Notes under the pieces: model-generated
Database searches by the model: none
What the model saw: only the letters and a program-made list of their open reading frames with translations
What the model was told of the DNA's origin: nothing
Translations under genes and position numbers: made by a program
In this document: piece after piece, positions 53,201 through 62,760 of the stretch
How the letters are laid out: each line of letters begins with the position of its first letter
Numbering within the stretch: position 1 is the first letter of the stretch
Source: DATJGR01 sp963787045
GTDB lineage: Bacteria > Pseudomonadota > Gammaproteobacteria > Pseudomonadales > Azotimanducaceae
DNA length: 64,000 nucleotides
Assembly: GCA_963787045.1 (NCBI GenBank)
Contig: CAWBBR010000003.1
Coordinates: forward strand, 248,001 to 312,000
Direction of reading: 5' to 3'

Positions 53201-53593
53201 ATGACGATGCAGGATCCGGTTGCCGACATGCTGACGCGCATTCGCAACGCACAGGCGGTGCACAACGCGAACGTGTCGATGCCGAGTTCGAAGCTGAAGT
53301 TGGCCATCGCGCAGGTGCTGCGCGACGAAGGCTACATCGGCCGCTTTTCGGTATCGGAAGGCCCGAAGCGCACGCTGTCGATCGACCTGAAGTACCACAA
53401 AGGTCAGCCGGTCATCGAAGTGCTCGACCGGGTCAGCCGGCCGGGTCTGCGGATCTATCGCGACAAAGACGAGCTGCCGACGATCCAGGGCGGTCTCGGG
53501 ATTGCCGTCGTCAGCACGTGCAAAGGCGTGATGACGGATCGCGCCGCCCGCAAGGCCGGGATCGGCGGCGAAGTTCTGTGCACCGTATTTTGA
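53201..53593 (+). CDS. rpsH: 30S ribosomal protein S8
   Basis: S8 binds the 16S central domain and is the translational repressor of the spc operon in E. coli. 130 residues: TMQDPVADMLTRIRNAQ, YHKGQPVIEVLDRVSRPGLR and the conserved C-terminal GIAVVSTCKGVMTDRAARKA. Confidence 0.98.
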   Translation: MTMQDPVADMLTRIRNAQAVHNANVSMPSSKLKLAIAQVLRDEGYIGRFSVSEGPKRTLSIDLKYHKGQPVIEVLDRVSRPGLRIYRDKDELPTIQGGLGIAVVSTCKGVMTDRAARKAGIGGEVLCTVF

Positions 53594-53601
53594 GGTGAGC
53601 C

Positions 53602-54135
53602 ATGTCTCGAGTTGGTAACTATCCGATCGACGTCCCGAAGGGAGTCGAGGTCGCGCTGGATGCAGAGCAGCTGCGCGTGAAAGGCTCCAAAGGCAGCCTG
53701 TCGGTGGCGGTCGACGAAGCGGTGGAGATCACGCGCGAAGACGATCGCCTGCGCTTCACCGCGCGACGCGACGATCAGCATTCGCAGGCGATGGCCGGTA
53801 CGTTGCGCGCGCTCGTGAACAACATGCTGAAAGGCGTTTCGCAAGGGTTCTCGAAGAAGCTCGAACTGCAGGGCGTCGGTTACCGCGCGCAAGCGACGAG
53901 CGGCCGGCTCGATCTGCAACTCGGCTTCTCGCATCCGGTGCAGTACAAGCTGCCGGAAGGCATCAAGGCGGAAACGCCGAGCCAGACCGAAGTGATCGTC
54001 AGCGGCGTCGACAAACAGCTGGTCGGTCAGGTCGCATCGGAAATCCGCGGCTTCCGTCCGCCGGAACCGTACAAGGGCAAAGGCGTCAGATACGCCAACG
54101 AGCGCGTCGTGCGCAAAGAAGCGAAGAAGAAGTAG
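53602..54135 (+). CDS. rplF: 50S ribosomal protein L6
   Basis: L6 lies near the sarcin-ricin loop. 177 residues in two similar domains: MSRVGNYPIDVPKGVEVAL, and in the second LGFSHPVQYKLPEGIKAE and RGFRPPEPYKGKGVRYANE. Normal length. Confidence 0.98.
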   Translation: MSRVGNYPIDVPKGVEVALDAEQLRVKGSKGSLSVAVDEAVEITREDDRLRFTARRDDQHSQAMAGTLRALVNNMLKGVSQGFSKKLELQGVGYRAQATSGRLDLQLGFSHPVQYKLPEGIKAETPSQTEVIVSGVDKQLVGQVASEIRGFRPPEPYKGKGVRYANERVVRKEAKKK

Positions 54136-54144
54136 GGCGGCCAA

Positions 54145-54499
54145 ATGAACGAGAAGAAACAGGCCCGCATGCGTCGCGCGCGCAGCAGCCGGATGAAGAT
54201 GCGCGAACTCGGTGCGACGCGCTTGTCGGTGCATCGCACGCCGCGCCACATCTACGCGCAGATCATCGCGCCGGAAGGCGACGCGCGTGCTGGTGACCGC
54301 GTCGACGCTCGATGCGGATCTGCGCAAGGCCGGCAAGACCGGCAACAAAGACGCAGCGGCGAAAGTCGGTGCGTTGATTGCCGAACGCGCGAAGGCCGCA
54401 GGCATCACCCGCGTCGCGTTCGATCGGTCCGGATTCAAATATCACGGTCGCGTGAAAGCGTTGGCCGATGCCGCTCGCGAGGGCGGCCTGGAATTTTAA
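54145..54499 (+). CDS. rplR: 50S ribosomal protein L18 (frame broken by one extra base)
   Basis: L18 binds 5S rRNA. The first frame reads MNEKKQARMRRARSSRMKM to HIYAQIIAPEGD. At about 54279-54286 (GACGCGCGTG) an extra G shifts the frame, and the protein continues RVLVTASTLDADLR to HGRVKALADAAREGGLEF in the next frame. Without the extra base the length is 117 residues, exactly that of E. coli. L18 is essential, so this is probably a sequencing error. Confidence 0.95.
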
Positions 54500-54510
54500 A
54501 GGGTTAAGCG

Positions 54511-55014
54511 ATGGCCTATACGCAGGAAGTGAAAGAAGAAGGGCTGCTCGAGAAGCTGGTCCAGGTCAACCGTGTCGCCAAGGTCGTGAAGGGCGGACGG
54601 ATTTTCGGTTTCACCGCGTTGACCGTGGTCGGCGACGGCAAAGGTCGCGTCGGATTCGGTCGAGGCAAGGCGCGTGAAGTGCCGGTGGCGATCCAGAAGG
54701 CGATGGAGGCCGCGCGCCGCAACATGATCGAAGTGGAGCTGGATCGCGGCACGATCTGGTATCCGATCACGCGCCGCCACGGTGCGTCGAAGGTGTACAT
54801 GCAGCCGGCGTCGGAAGGTACCGGTGTCATCGCCGGCGGCGCGATGCGCGCACTGCTCGAAGCGGCAGGCGTGCACAACGTGCTGGCGAAGTGCTACGGC
54901 TCGACCAATCCGGTCAACGTCGTGCGCGCCACGTTCGAAGCGTTGCGGCACATGAAGTCGCCGCAGCAAGTGGCAGAGAAGCGCGGACTGACGACCGAAC
55001 AGATGCAGGCGTAA
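54511..55014 (+). CDS. rpsE: 30S ribosomal protein S5
   Basis: S5 is part of the mRNA entry site; mutations affect accuracy and spectinomycin response. 167 residues: VQVNRVAKVVKGGRIFGFTA, VVGDGKGRVGFGRGKAREVP and ASEGTGVIAGGAMRALLEAA. The spectinomycin loop region (VVKGGR) is intact. Confidence 0.98.
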   Translation: MAYTQEVKEEGLLEKLVQVNRVAKVVKGGRIFGFTALTVVGDGKGRVGFGRGKAREVPVAIQKAMEAARRNMIEVELDRGTIWYPITRRHGASKVYMQPASEGTGVIAGGAMRALLEAAGVHNVLAKCYGSTNPVNVVRATFEALRHMKSPQQVAEKRGLTTEQMQA

Positions 55015-55042
55015 GCCGCACGAATCAGAAGGTAGCGGTGAG

Positions 55043-55234
55043 ATGAGTAGCGAGAAGAAAATTCGCGTCACGCAGACCAAGAGCGTTGCTCATCGTCTGC
55101 CCACGCACAAGAAATGCGTTGCCGGGCTGGGTCTGCGCCGCATCGGCCATACGGTCGAACTGCAGGACACGCCGGCGGTGCGCGGCATGATCGCGAAGGT
55201 CTACTACATGGTCCGTGTCGAGGGAGAGCAGTAA
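55043..55234 (+). CDS. rpmD: 50S ribosomal protein L30
   Basis: 63 residues (KKIRVTQTKSVAHRLPTHKK, GLGLRRIGHTVELQDTPAVR). L30 is absent from some bacterial groups but present in gammaproteobacteria. The stop TAATG shares one base with rplO. Confidence 0.96.
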   Translation: MSSEKKIRVTQTKSVAHRLPTHKKCVAGLGLRRIGHTVELQDTPAVRGMIAKVYYMVRVEGEQ

Positions 55235-55668
55235 TGCGATTGAACGAGTTGTCTCCCGCCACGGGCAGTAAGCCGGTCAAGAAGCGCGTCGGTCGCGGGA
55301 TCGGCTCGGGTCTCGGCAAAACCTGCGGTCGTGGCCACAAAGGTCAGAAGGCGCGTAAGAGCGGCAACCCGAAGCCCGGTTTCGAGGGCGGTCAGATGCC
55401 GTTGCAGCGGCGCGTGCCGAAGTTCGGTTTCCGTTCGCGCGTTGCGCTGACGACCGGCGAAGTGCGCCTCGGCGAACTCGCGAAGGTCGGCGAGAGCGTC
55501 ATCGACCTGGCTGCGCTGAAATCGGCCAACCTGGTCAACAAGGGGGCGAAACGCGCCCGCATCATGCTGTCGGGATCGATCGACAGAGCCGTTACCGTCA
55601 AAGGCATCAAGCTCACGAAAGGCGCACGCGCCGCGATTGAAGCCGCTGGAGGCAAGGTAGAGGACTGA
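55234..55668 (+). CDS. rplO: 50S ribosomal protein L15
   Basis: 144 residues with the basic, glycine-rich N-terminus (MRLNELSPATGSKPVKKRVG, GSGLGKTCGRGHKGQKARKS, GFEGGQMPLQRRVPKFGF) and a compact C-terminal domain. ATG 55234 overlaps the rpmD stop; its own stop TGATG shares a base with secY. Confidence 0.97.
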   Translation: MRLNELSPATGSKPVKKRVGRGIGSGLGKTCGRGHKGQKARKSGNPKPGFEGGQMPLQRRVPKFGFRSRVALTTGEVRLGELAKVGESVIDLAALKSANLVNKGAKRARIMLSGSIDRAVTVKGIKLTKGARAAIEAAGGKVED

Positions 55669-56993
55669 TGGCCGTTCAGGGACAGAAACTGGCAGGCGTG
55701 CAGGCGGGGCTCACCGAGCTCCGCAACCGGCTGCTGTTCGTGTTGGTGGCGCTGATCATTTCCCGCGTGGGAAGCCACATTCCTGTCCCCGGCATCAACC
55801 CGGAACGGCTGCGTCAGCTGTTCGAACAGAATCAGGGCGGCATTCTCGATCTGTTCAACATGTTCTCGGGCGGCGCGTTGCACCGCATGAGTATCCTCGC
55901 GCTCGGCGTAATGCCGTACATCACGTCCAGCATCATCATGAATCTGTTGACGATGATGCATCCGCCGTTGCAGCAGCTGCGCAAGGAAGGCGAGGCCGGT
56001 CGGCGCAAGATCACGCAGTACACGCGCTACGGCACGTTGCTGGTCGCGCTCATCCAGGGTTCGGCATTGGCCGCCACGCTCGCGAATCAGGGGCTCGCGT
56101 TCACTCCGAGTTTCGCGTTCCACTTCGTCGCGATCACCGTACTGGTGACCGGCGCACTGTTCATGATGTGGCTCGGCGAACAGATCACCGAGCGCGGCGT
56201 CGGCAACGGCATCTCGCTGCTGATCTTCTCGAACATCGTCGCGGGCTTTCCGGCGGCAATCGGCCGCTCGTTCGAAGCGGCGCGGCAGGGCGACATCAAC
56301 ATCGTCGCGCTGCTTGCAATCGGCGTGTTCGCCATCATTGTCGTCGCCTTCGTGGTGTTCATCGAACGCGGCCAGCGGCGCATCACCGTCAACTATGCGA
56401 AACGGCAACAAGGCCGGCGCGTATATCAGGCGCAGTCGAGCCATCTGCCGCTGAAGGTCAACATGGCCGGCGTCATTCCGGCGATCTTCGCGTCGAGCCT
56501 GCTGCTCGCGCCGTCGTCGCTGGCGCAATGGTTCGGTCAGACCAAGGGCATGGAGTGGCTGCAGGAAGTGTCGCTGGTGCTGTCGCCCGGCCAGCCGCTG
56601 TACATCCTGATGTTCGCCGGCGGCATCGTGTTCTTCAGCTTCTTCTATACGGCGATCGTGTTCGATCCGAAGGACGTCGCCGACAACCTGCAGCGGCAGG
56701 GTGCGTACGTGCCGGGTATCCGGCCGGGTCAACACACGGCGAAGTACATCGACGACGTGATCACGCGCTTGACGACCTTCGGCGCGCTGTACGTAACGCT
56801 GGTGTGTCTGTTGCCGGAATTCATGGTCGTGTTCTTCAAGGTCACGTTCCAGCTCGGCGGCACGGCGCTGTTGATCGTGGTGGTCGTCGCGATGGACTTC
56901 ATGGCGCAGGTGCAGGCGCACCTGATGTCGAGCCAGTACGCGAAGCTGATGGAAAAGTCGAATCTGAAGAACTATGGGCGCGGTCGCCGATAG
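55668..56993 (+). CDS. secY: Preprotein translocase subunit SecY
   Basis: The ten-helix channel of the Sec system. 441 residues. Early LRNRLLFVLVALIISRVGSH with IPVPGINPERL, the plug region with GGALHRMSILALGVMPYITS, and the cytoplasmic loops before ERGQRRITVNYAKRQQGRR and AYVPGIRPGQHTAKYIDDVI are as in E. coli. Translationally coupled to rplO by TGATG. Partner SecE is encoded at 29984. Confidence 0.97.
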   Translation: MAVQGQKLAGVQAGLTELRNRLLFVLVALIISRVGSHIPVPGINPERLRQLFEQNQGGILDLFNMFSGGALHRMSILALGVMPYITSSIIMNLLTMMHPPLQQLRKEGEAGRRKITQYTRYGTLLVALIQGSALAATLANQGLAFTPSFAFHFVAITVLVTGALFMMWLGEQITERGVGNGISLLIFSNIVAGFPAAIGRSFEAARQGDINIVALLAIGVFAIIVVAFVVFIERGQRRITVNYAKRQQGRRVYQAQSSHLPLKVNMAGVIPAIFASSLLLAPSSLAQWFGQTKGMEWLQEVSLVLSPGQPLYILMFAGGIVFFSFFYTAIVFDPKDVADNLQRQGAYVPGIRPGQHTAKYIDDVITRLTTFGALYVTLVCLLPEFMVVFFKVTFQLGGTALLIVVVVAMDFMAQVQAHLMSSQYAKLMEKSNLKNYGRGRR

Positions 56994-57021
56994 GCGCCGC
57001 CGGTACAACGAGGTAATCCAC

Positions 57022-57138
57022 GTGAAAGTCAGAGCATCGGTCAGGAAACTGTGCCGCAACTGCAAGATCGTACGGCGCAAGCGCGTCGTAAGGGTGATCT
57101 GCACGGCCGAAGCGCGCCACAAGCAGCGTCAAGGCTGA
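57022..57138 (+). CDS. rpmJ: 50S ribosomal protein L36
   Basis: A 38-residue gene that is easily missed. It reads VKVRASVRKLCRNCKIVRRK and continues to ARHKQRQG. Starts at GTG 57022 after GAGG (57010). It is the zinc-binding C+ form: C11, C14, C27 and H33. Position after secY and before rpsM matches E. coli. Confidence 0.95.
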   Translation: MKVRASVRKLCRNCKIVRRKRVVRVICTAEARHKQRQG

Positions 57139-57181
57139 AGCGCGCTTGCGCGCCGGTATGAATCGACGATTGATAGGTCAG

Positions 57182-57210
57182 TTGAATAGAGACGGTTCAC
57201 CCGCTAAACT
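57182..57210 (+). promoter_or_regulatory. Promoter of the alpha operon (rpsM)
   Basis: TTGAAT (57182-57187), 17 bases, TAAACT (57205-57210), followed by TCGCGCCC. It lies 68 bases before rpsM. The 5' untranslated region would allow the S4-binding fold known from E. coli, which I could not verify here. Confidence 0.65.
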
Positions 57211-57277
57211 TCGCGCCCTTTTTGCGCCGGGTTCGCGCGTGCCGGCTCCTCGAGCAAGGTTTTACGGAGCTAATTGA

Positions 57278-57634
57278 ATGGCGCGAATCGCCGGAATCAA
57301 CGTCCCAGACAACAAACACGCGGTCATTTCGCTGACCTACATCTTCGGCATCGGCCGTACGACGGCGAAGAAGATCTGTGAAGCGGCCGGCGTCAAGCCG
57401 AGCGCGAAGGTACAGGATCTCTCCGAAGCCGACCTCGATGCGATCCGCGGCGAAATCGGCAAGATCACCGTCGAAGGCGACCTGCGGCGCGAGATTTCGA
57501 TGAGCATCAAGCGGCTGATGGACCTCGGCTGCTATCGAGGCATCCGTCACCGCCGCGGTCTGCCGCTGCGGGGCCAACGTACGCGCACGAACGCCCGCAC
57601 CCGGAAGGGTCCGCGGCGCCCGATCAGGAAGTAG
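57278..57634 (+). CDS. rpsM: 30S ribosomal protein S13
   Basis: S13 bridges to the 50S subunit and contacts P-site tRNA with its basic tail. 118 residues: ARIAGINVPDNKHAVISLTY, IFGIGRTTAKKICEAAGV and the C-terminal RGLPLRGQRTRTNARTRKG. First gene of the alpha operon. Confidence 0.98.
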   Translation: MARIAGINVPDNKHAVISLTYIFGIGRTTAKKICEAAGVKPSAKVQDLSEADLDAIRGEIGKITVEGDLRREISMSIKRLMDLGCYRGIRHRRGLPLRGQRTRTNARTRKGPRRPIRK

Positions 57635-57643
57635 AGAGCATTC

Positions 57644-58027
57644 ATGGCTGAACAACCGGCACGAAAGAAAGCGAAACGCGTCGTCGTCGATGGGGTGGCG
57701 CACATTCAGGCGTCCTTCAACAACACGATGATCACGATCACCGATCGTCAGGGGAATGCGTTGTGCTGGGCCACCTCGGGTGCGACCGGCTTCCGCGGTT
57801 CCCGCAAGAGCACGCCGTTCGCCGCACAGGTGGCCGCCGAACGCGTGGCGAACGCCGCGCAGGAATACGGCATGAAGAGCGTCGACGTATTCGTAAAAGG
57901 TCCCGGCCCCGGGCGTGAATCGGCGGTGCGTTCGCTCAACGCATCGGGCCTGCGAATCAACAGCATTGCCGACGTGACACCGATCCCGCACAACGGGTGT
58001 CGGCCGCCGAAGAAGCGGCGCGTCTAG
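57644..58027 (+). CDS. rpsK: 30S ribosomal protein S11
   Basis: S11 forms the platform near the mRNA exit. 127 residues: GVAHIQASFNNTMITITDRQ, GATGFRGSRKSTPFAAQVAA and the C-terminal DVTPIPHNGCRPPKKRRV. Standard length. Confidence 0.98.
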   Translation: MAEQPARKKAKRVVVDGVAHIQASFNNTMITITDRQGNALCWATSGATGFRGSRKSTPFAAQVAAERVANAAQEYGMKSVDVFVKGPGPGRESAVRSLNASGLRINSIADVTPIPHNGCRPPKKRRV

Positions 58028-58045
58028 GACGATCAGGAGAGAACG

Positions 58046-58666
58046 ATGGCCCGTTATCTAGGCCCGAAATTGAAACTGTCGCGCCGCGAAGGAACCGATC
58101 TGTTCCTGAAGAGCGGCGTGCGCCCGCTCGACTCGAAGTGCAAAGCGGAGACGGTTCCCGGACAGCACGGCGCGCGACGCGCACGGTTGTCGGACTACGC
58201 CGTGCAGCTGCGCGAGAAGCAGAAGGTGCGCCGTCTGTACGGTGTGCTCGAGCGCCAGTTCCGCAACTACTACAAGTCGGCGGAAGGTCAGAAGGGCGCC
58301 ACCGGCGAGAACCTGCTGATGAACCTCGAGGCGCGCCTCGACAACGTCGTCTACCGGATGGGCTTCGGCTGCACGCGCGCGGAATCGCGCCAGCTCGTCA
58401 CGCACAAGGCGATCCTCGTAAACGGCAAGGCGGTGAACATCCCGAGCTATCAGGTAGAGCCGGAAGACGTCATCGCCGTGCGCGAGAAAGCACGCGGACA
58501 ATTGCGAATCCAGGCAGCCCTCGAACTGGCCGTACAGCGCGGCTCGATCGAATGGGTAGAGGTCGACGCGACAAAGATGCAAGGCGTGTTCAAACGCCTG
58601 CCCGATCGCGCCGAGCTGCCGAGTGAGATCAACGAAAATCTCATTGTCGAGTTGTACTCCAAGTAA
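58046..58666 (+). CDS. rpsD: 30S ribosomal protein S4
   Basis: S4 nucleates 30S assembly, acts as a general antiterminator and represses the alpha operon in E. coli. 206 residues with ARYLGPKLKLSRREGTDLFL, the S4 RNA-binding domain (LVTHKAILVNGKAVNIPSYQ) and the C-terminal ENLIVELYSK. The zinc-binding cysteines of some S4 proteins are absent. Confidence 0.98.
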   Translation: MARYLGPKLKLSRREGTDLFLKSGVRPLDSKCKAETVPGQHGARRARLSDYAVQLREKQKVRRLYGVLERQFRNYYKSAEGQKGATGENLLMNLEARLDNVVYRMGFGCTRAESRQLVTHKAILVNGKAVNIPSYQVEPEDVIAVREKARGQLRIQAALELAVQRGSIEWVEVDATKMQGVFKRLPDRAELPSEINENLIVELYSK

Positions 58667-58703
58667 CTGGCTTGACGAAGATTTAAGGAAGGAGATGGGA
58701 TCA

Positions 58704-59703
58704 ATGGCACAGTCGGTGAATGAATTCCTGACGCCCCGTCATATCGATGTACAAGAGCTCGGACCGACGCGCGCACGCGTGACGCTCGAGCCGCTCGAGC
58801 GCGGCTTCGGTCATACGTTGGGCAACACGCTACGGCGCATTCTGCTGTCGTCGATGCCTGGCTGCGCGATCACGGAGGTGCAGATCGACAACGTTCTGCA
58901 CGAGTACAGCGCGATGGAAGGCGTGCAGGAGGATGTGATCGACATCCTGCTGAACCTGAAAGGCGTCAGCGTGGTATTGCACAACGCCGACGAAGCGGTC
59001 ATCACGCTGTCGAAGAAAGGCGGCGGACGGGTCACCGCCGGTGACTTCCAACTGACGCAAGACGTCGAAATCGTCAATCCGGATCACCTGATCTGCACGT
59101 TGAACGAAAGCGGCGCGATCAAGATGGAAGTGAAGATCAATCGCGGCCGCGGCTACGAGCCGGCGGAAAACCGCGAGGAAGTCGAAGAAGAAGAGTCGCG
59201 CGCGATCGGCGTGTTGCGCCTCGATGCGACGTTCAGCCCGATGCGGCGCGTGTCGTATACGGTCGAGAACGCGCGGGTCGAACAGCGCACGAACCTCGAC
59301 AAGCTGATCCTCGATCTCGAAACGAACGGCACGATCGATCCGGAAGAAGCGATCCGCCGCGCCGCGACGATCCTGCAGCAGCAGCTCGCCGTGTTCGTCG
59401 ATCTCGAAAGCGAAGGCGAACCGGAAGCGGTCGAGAAGCACGACGAAATCGATCCGATTCTGATGCGTCCGGTGGACGACCTCGAACTGACCGTGCGTTC
59501 GGCGAACTGTCTGAAAGCCGAGAACATCTACTACATCGGCGACCTGATTCAGCGCACCGAAGTCGAGCTGCTTGAAGACGCCGAACCTCGGCAAGAAGTC
59601 GCTGACCGAGATCAAAGACGTGCTCGCATCGCGCGGTCTGTCGCTCGGCATGCGTCTCGAAAACTGGCCGCCGTCGGGTCTGCGCGACGACAAAGTCGCC
59701 TGA
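58704..59703 (+). CDS. rpoA: DNA-directed RNA polymerase subunit alpha (frame broken by one extra base)
   Basis: The alpha subunit scaffolds RNA polymerase (N-terminal domain) and binds UP elements and activators (C-terminal domain). ATG 58704 follows GGAG by nine bases. Visible: LERGFGHTLGNTLRRILLSS, AITEVQIDNVLHEYSAMEG and the C-terminal LTVRSANCLKAENIYYIGDL with the DNA-contact residues. At 59570-59574 an extra T (CTGCTTGAAG) breaks the frame just before the last 45 codons. The correct frame continues KTPNLGKKSLTEIKDVLASR and ends LRDDKVA at the TGA 59701. Corrected length 332 residues (E. coli 329). Probable sequencing error. Confidence 0.96.
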
Positions 59704-59739
59704 GTCGTCACGAGCGAAGAAGAATAGGAAGTCAGGTAA

Positions 59740-60147
59740 ATGCGTCATCGTAAGAGTGGACGTCACTTCAACATGCCGGGCGCGCATCGCGATTCGATGC
59801 TGCGCAATCTGGCGATCTCGTTGTTCGAGCACGAACTGATCAAGACGACGTTGCCGCGCGCGAAGGAATTGCGCCGCATCGCCGAACCGTTGATTACGAT
59901 GGCGAAAGAAGACTCGTTGTCGAACCGCCGGCTGATCTTCAATCGCACCCGCAGCGATCGCACGGTCGGCAAGCTGTTCAACGAACTCGGCCCGCGTTAC
60001 CAGGGTCGCCCCGGCGGCTATACGCGGATCCTGAAGTGCGGCTATCGACACGGCGACAACGCGCCGATGGCATATATCGAGCTGGTGGACCGTCCGGTGG
60101 CGGTGGAAGACGCATCCGACGACTCGACGGACGATTCACAGGACTAA
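59740..60147 (+). CDS. rplQ: 50S ribosomal protein L17
   Basis: 135 residues: MRHRKSGRHFNMPGAHRDSM, LISLF-like LAISLFEHELIKTTLPRAKE and the C-terminal LKCGYRHGDNAPMAYIELVD. An acidic tail (SDDSTDDSQD) follows the core, as in many proteobacteria. Last gene of the alpha operon. Confidence 0.97.
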   Translation: MRHRKSGRHFNMPGAHRDSMLRNLAISLFEHELIKTTLPRAKELRRIAEPLITMAKEDSLSNRRLIFNRTRSDRTVGKLFNELGPRYQGRPGGYTRILKCGYRHGDNAPMAYIELVDRPVAVEDASDDSTDDSQD

Positions 60148-60171
60148 CGGCGTCCTGAAAAGATCAGCAAG

Positions 60172-60194
60172 AGCCGGACATCGTCCGGCTTTTT
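60172..60194 (+). terminator. Terminator of the ribosomal protein supercluster
   Basis: GCCGGAC (60173-60179), a three-base loop and GTCCGGC (60183-60189) form a perfect stem followed by TTTTT. It lies 25 bases after rplQ and closes the alpha operon. Confidence 0.92.
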
Positions 60195-60225
60195 GCTTTT
60201 GGCGCAGCAGTTTCGGAGACAACAG

Positions 60226-61377
60226 ATGACCAACAGTTTCATTCCGCCGCGTCGCACATTGATGGGTCCCGGGCCGTCGGACGTCAATCCGCGCGTGCTC
60301 GCGGCGATGGCGCGACCGACCATCGGGCACCTCGATCCGGAATTCGTCCGCATGATGGACGAAGTGAAAGCGATGCTGCAGAACGCGTTTCGCACGCGCA
60401 ACGCGATGACGATGCCGGTGTCGGCGCCGGGTTCCGCCGGAATGGAAACGTGTTTCGTGAACCTGATCGAACCGGGCGACAAGGTGGTCGTCTGCGTCAA
60501 CGGCGTGTTCGGCGGACGCATGAAGGAGAACGTGCGTCGCATCGGCGGCGAGGCGGTGCTGATCGAGGATGCGTGGGGAGCACCGGTCGATCCGAACAAG
60601 CTCGAGGAGACGCTCGCGAAACATCCGGACGCCAAGATCGTCGCGTTCGTGCATGCCGAAACGTCGACCGGTGCGCGGTCCGATGCGCAAACGCTGTGCC
60701 GCATCGCGCGCGATCGCGGTTGTCTGTCGATAGTGGACGCGGTGACGTCGCTCGCCGGCGTTCCGCTCGAGGTCGATGCGTGGGGCGCCGATGCGGTGTA
60801 TTCCGGCACGCAGAAGTGCCTGTCGTGTCCGCCGGGCATTTCGCCGGTGACGATGAGCGCGCGTGCGGTAGAGGCGATCCGCAAACGCAATGCGCCGGTG
60901 CAGAGCTGGTTCCTCGACCTCAACCTCGTCATGGCGTATTGGGGCGGCGAAGGCGCGCGCGTGTATCACCACACGGCGCCGGTGAACGCGCTGTATGGCT
61001 TGCACGAAGCGCTGGTGATGCTCGAAGAGGAAGGGCTCGAGAATTCGTGGACGCGCCACGCGCGCGAGCACGCGGCGTTGCGCGCAGGCGTAGAAGCGAT
61101 GGGCTTGCAGTTCTTCGTAGACGAGCGATCGCGCTTGCCGCAGCTGAACTCGATCGTCGTTCCCGACGGTGTCGTCGAAGCGGACGTGCGGCGCGCGTTG
61201 CTGAACGAGTTCGATCTGGAAATCGGCTCCGGGCTCGGCGCGCTGGCGGGCAAGGTATGGCGCGTCGGTCTCATGGGACAGAGCGCTTGCCGGCGCAACG
61301 TGTTGTACTTCCTGAGCGCGATGGAAGCGATCCTCGGCCGCAGCGGAGCCGTTGCGGCGGCGCGCGCGGCGGCGTAG
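60226..61377 (+). CDS. Class V aminotransferase, serine-pyruvate/alanine-glyoxylate type
   Basis: A 383-residue PLP enzyme of fold type I. The N-terminal MGPGPSDVNPRVLAAMARPT, PVSAPGSAGMETCFVNL, VAFVHAETSTGARSDAQTL, IVDAVTSLAGVPLEVDAWG and the lysine in YSGTQKCLSCPPGISPV (about residue 199) are diagnostic for alanine-glyoxylate and serine-glyoxylate aminotransferases. The C-terminus keeps GKVWRVGLMGQSACRRN. The exact amino donor and acceptor cannot be decided from sequence. Start ATG 60226 with GGAG upstream; an upstream TTG is not supported. It lies outside the ribosomal operon, behind its terminator. Confidence 0.88.
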   Translation: MTNSFIPPRRTLMGPGPSDVNPRVLAAMARPTIGHLDPEFVRMMDEVKAMLQNAFRTRNAMTMPVSAPGSAGMETCFVNLIEPGDKVVVCVNGVFGGRMKENVRRIGGEAVLIEDAWGAPVDPNKLEETLAKHPDAKIVAFVHAETSTGARSDAQTLCRIARDRGCLSIVDAVTSLAGVPLEVDAWGADAVYSGTQKCLSCPPGISPVTMSARAVEAIRKRNAPVQSWFLDLNLVMAYWGGEGARVYHHTAPVNALYGLHEALVMLEEEGLENSWTRHAREHAALRAGVEAMGLQFFVDERSRLPQLNSIVVPDGVVEADVRRALLNEFDLEIGSGLGALAGKVWRVGLMGQSACRRNVLYFLSAMEAILGRSGAVAAARAAA

Positions 61378-61443
61378 CGGGTCAACGCCACCACTTCGCC
61401 TTGGCGGGGTCGTCAGCCCCACGGACCTCTTCACGGAAATCGG

Positions 61444-62749
61444 ATGCACGTTGTCCAACGTCTCCTCGCGATCCCGGGATTACCCGCGCCGGTCGCGCGC
61501 AGTTTCCGGTGCGAACAGCTCACCGAGCTGCACGCTGCCGGTTGCGCTCAGCCTGATCGAAGGCGGTTTCGCCGCGGTCGTGGCGGCAAAGACGTTCGAT
61601 GTGGCGCCGTGGCTGCTCGCGGTGATCTCCGCATCGCCGATGTTCGGCAACCTGTCGAGCTTCGTGTGGAATCGCATCGCCAGCGCGCGCTCGAAGGTGC
61701 CGATGGTCGTCACGCTGCAGGGGTTGGTGCTCGTGTGCGTTTTCGCGGTGGCGTTGAGTCCCCGTTCGGCGGTCGGGGCGACGGTGCTCGTGTGCAGCGT
61801 CATCCTCGGCCGGCTGCTGATCGCGGGCGTCATCACCGCGCGCAGCGTCACCTGGAGCCTGAACTACGGTCGCCACTTGCGTGCGAGGGTGACGAGTCGT
61901 CTGCAGGTGCTGTCCAGCTTCATCACCGTTCTGACCACGAGCGTCGCCGGGTTGATCCTCGATGCACACCCGGAAAACTACCGCTGGTTGTACGGCGCGG
62001 GTGCACTGATCGGAACCATCGGGGTCTGGTCGTTCTCGCGCGTGACGGTGCAGGGCGAGCTGCGCCATCGCGTGCTCGAACGGCAGGGCGACAGCAACGA
62101 AGACGGCCGCAACGGTTTCATCCAGATCCTTCGTGCGGACAACAAATACGCGCGCTATCAGCTGCACCAGTTCACGTCCGGCGTCGCCGCGATGATGCTG
62201 GAGCCGGCGCTCGTCTACCTGGTGTCGAAACAGCTGGGCGCCAGCTACGTCGTCAGCATCGGCATCATCATGATCATTCCGTTCGCGATGAATCTGATCA
62301 CGCTGCCGTTGTGGGGCCGCTATCTGGATCGGGTGCACGTCGCGGAATTCCGCGCGCGGCAGAACGCGATGTGGGTGCTCGGCGTGTTGATCATGTTCTG
62401 GGGTGCTCTCACCGGGTCGTTGGCGTGGATCGCGGCTGGCCGGCTCGTGAACGGTATCGTCAACGGCGGCGGCTCGCTCGCCTGGCAGCTCGGCCACAAC
62501 GACTTTGCACCGCGCGATCAGCTCGCCGCGTATATGGGCATTCACGTGACGCTGACCGGCGTGCGCGGCGCGTTCGCGCCATTCCTTGGAATGGCGCTGT
62601 ACCTCGGTTGGAGCAGAGGCGCGGTGTTGCCGGAGTTGCCGGGCCTCGGCCCGTATCTGTTCATCGTCTCCGCGCTGTTAGGCGTGATGGCGTGGCGCGG
62701 TTTCAATACGTTGCGCCACGAAGTCCGTATGGACATACGGCAAACCTAG
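61444..62749 (+). CDS. MFS transporter (frame broken by one extra base)
   Basis: A membrane transporter with about twelve helices, for example VAPWLLAVISASPMFGNLSS, VTLQGLVLVCVFAVAL, YVVSIGIIMIIPFAMNLITL and YLFIVSALLGVMAW. The substrate cannot be inferred. The first ~29 residues (MHVVQRLLAIPGLPAPVARS onward to EQLTEL) are in one frame; the rest, from PVALSLIEGGFAAVVAAKTF, is in the next, with the break near 61525-61540. Removing one base gives 434 residues, reasonable for the family. No clear ribosome site precedes ATG 61444, so the start is tentative. It is followed after 11 bases by ygiQ. Confidence 0.75.
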
Positions 62750-62760
62750 GCAGGCATAGA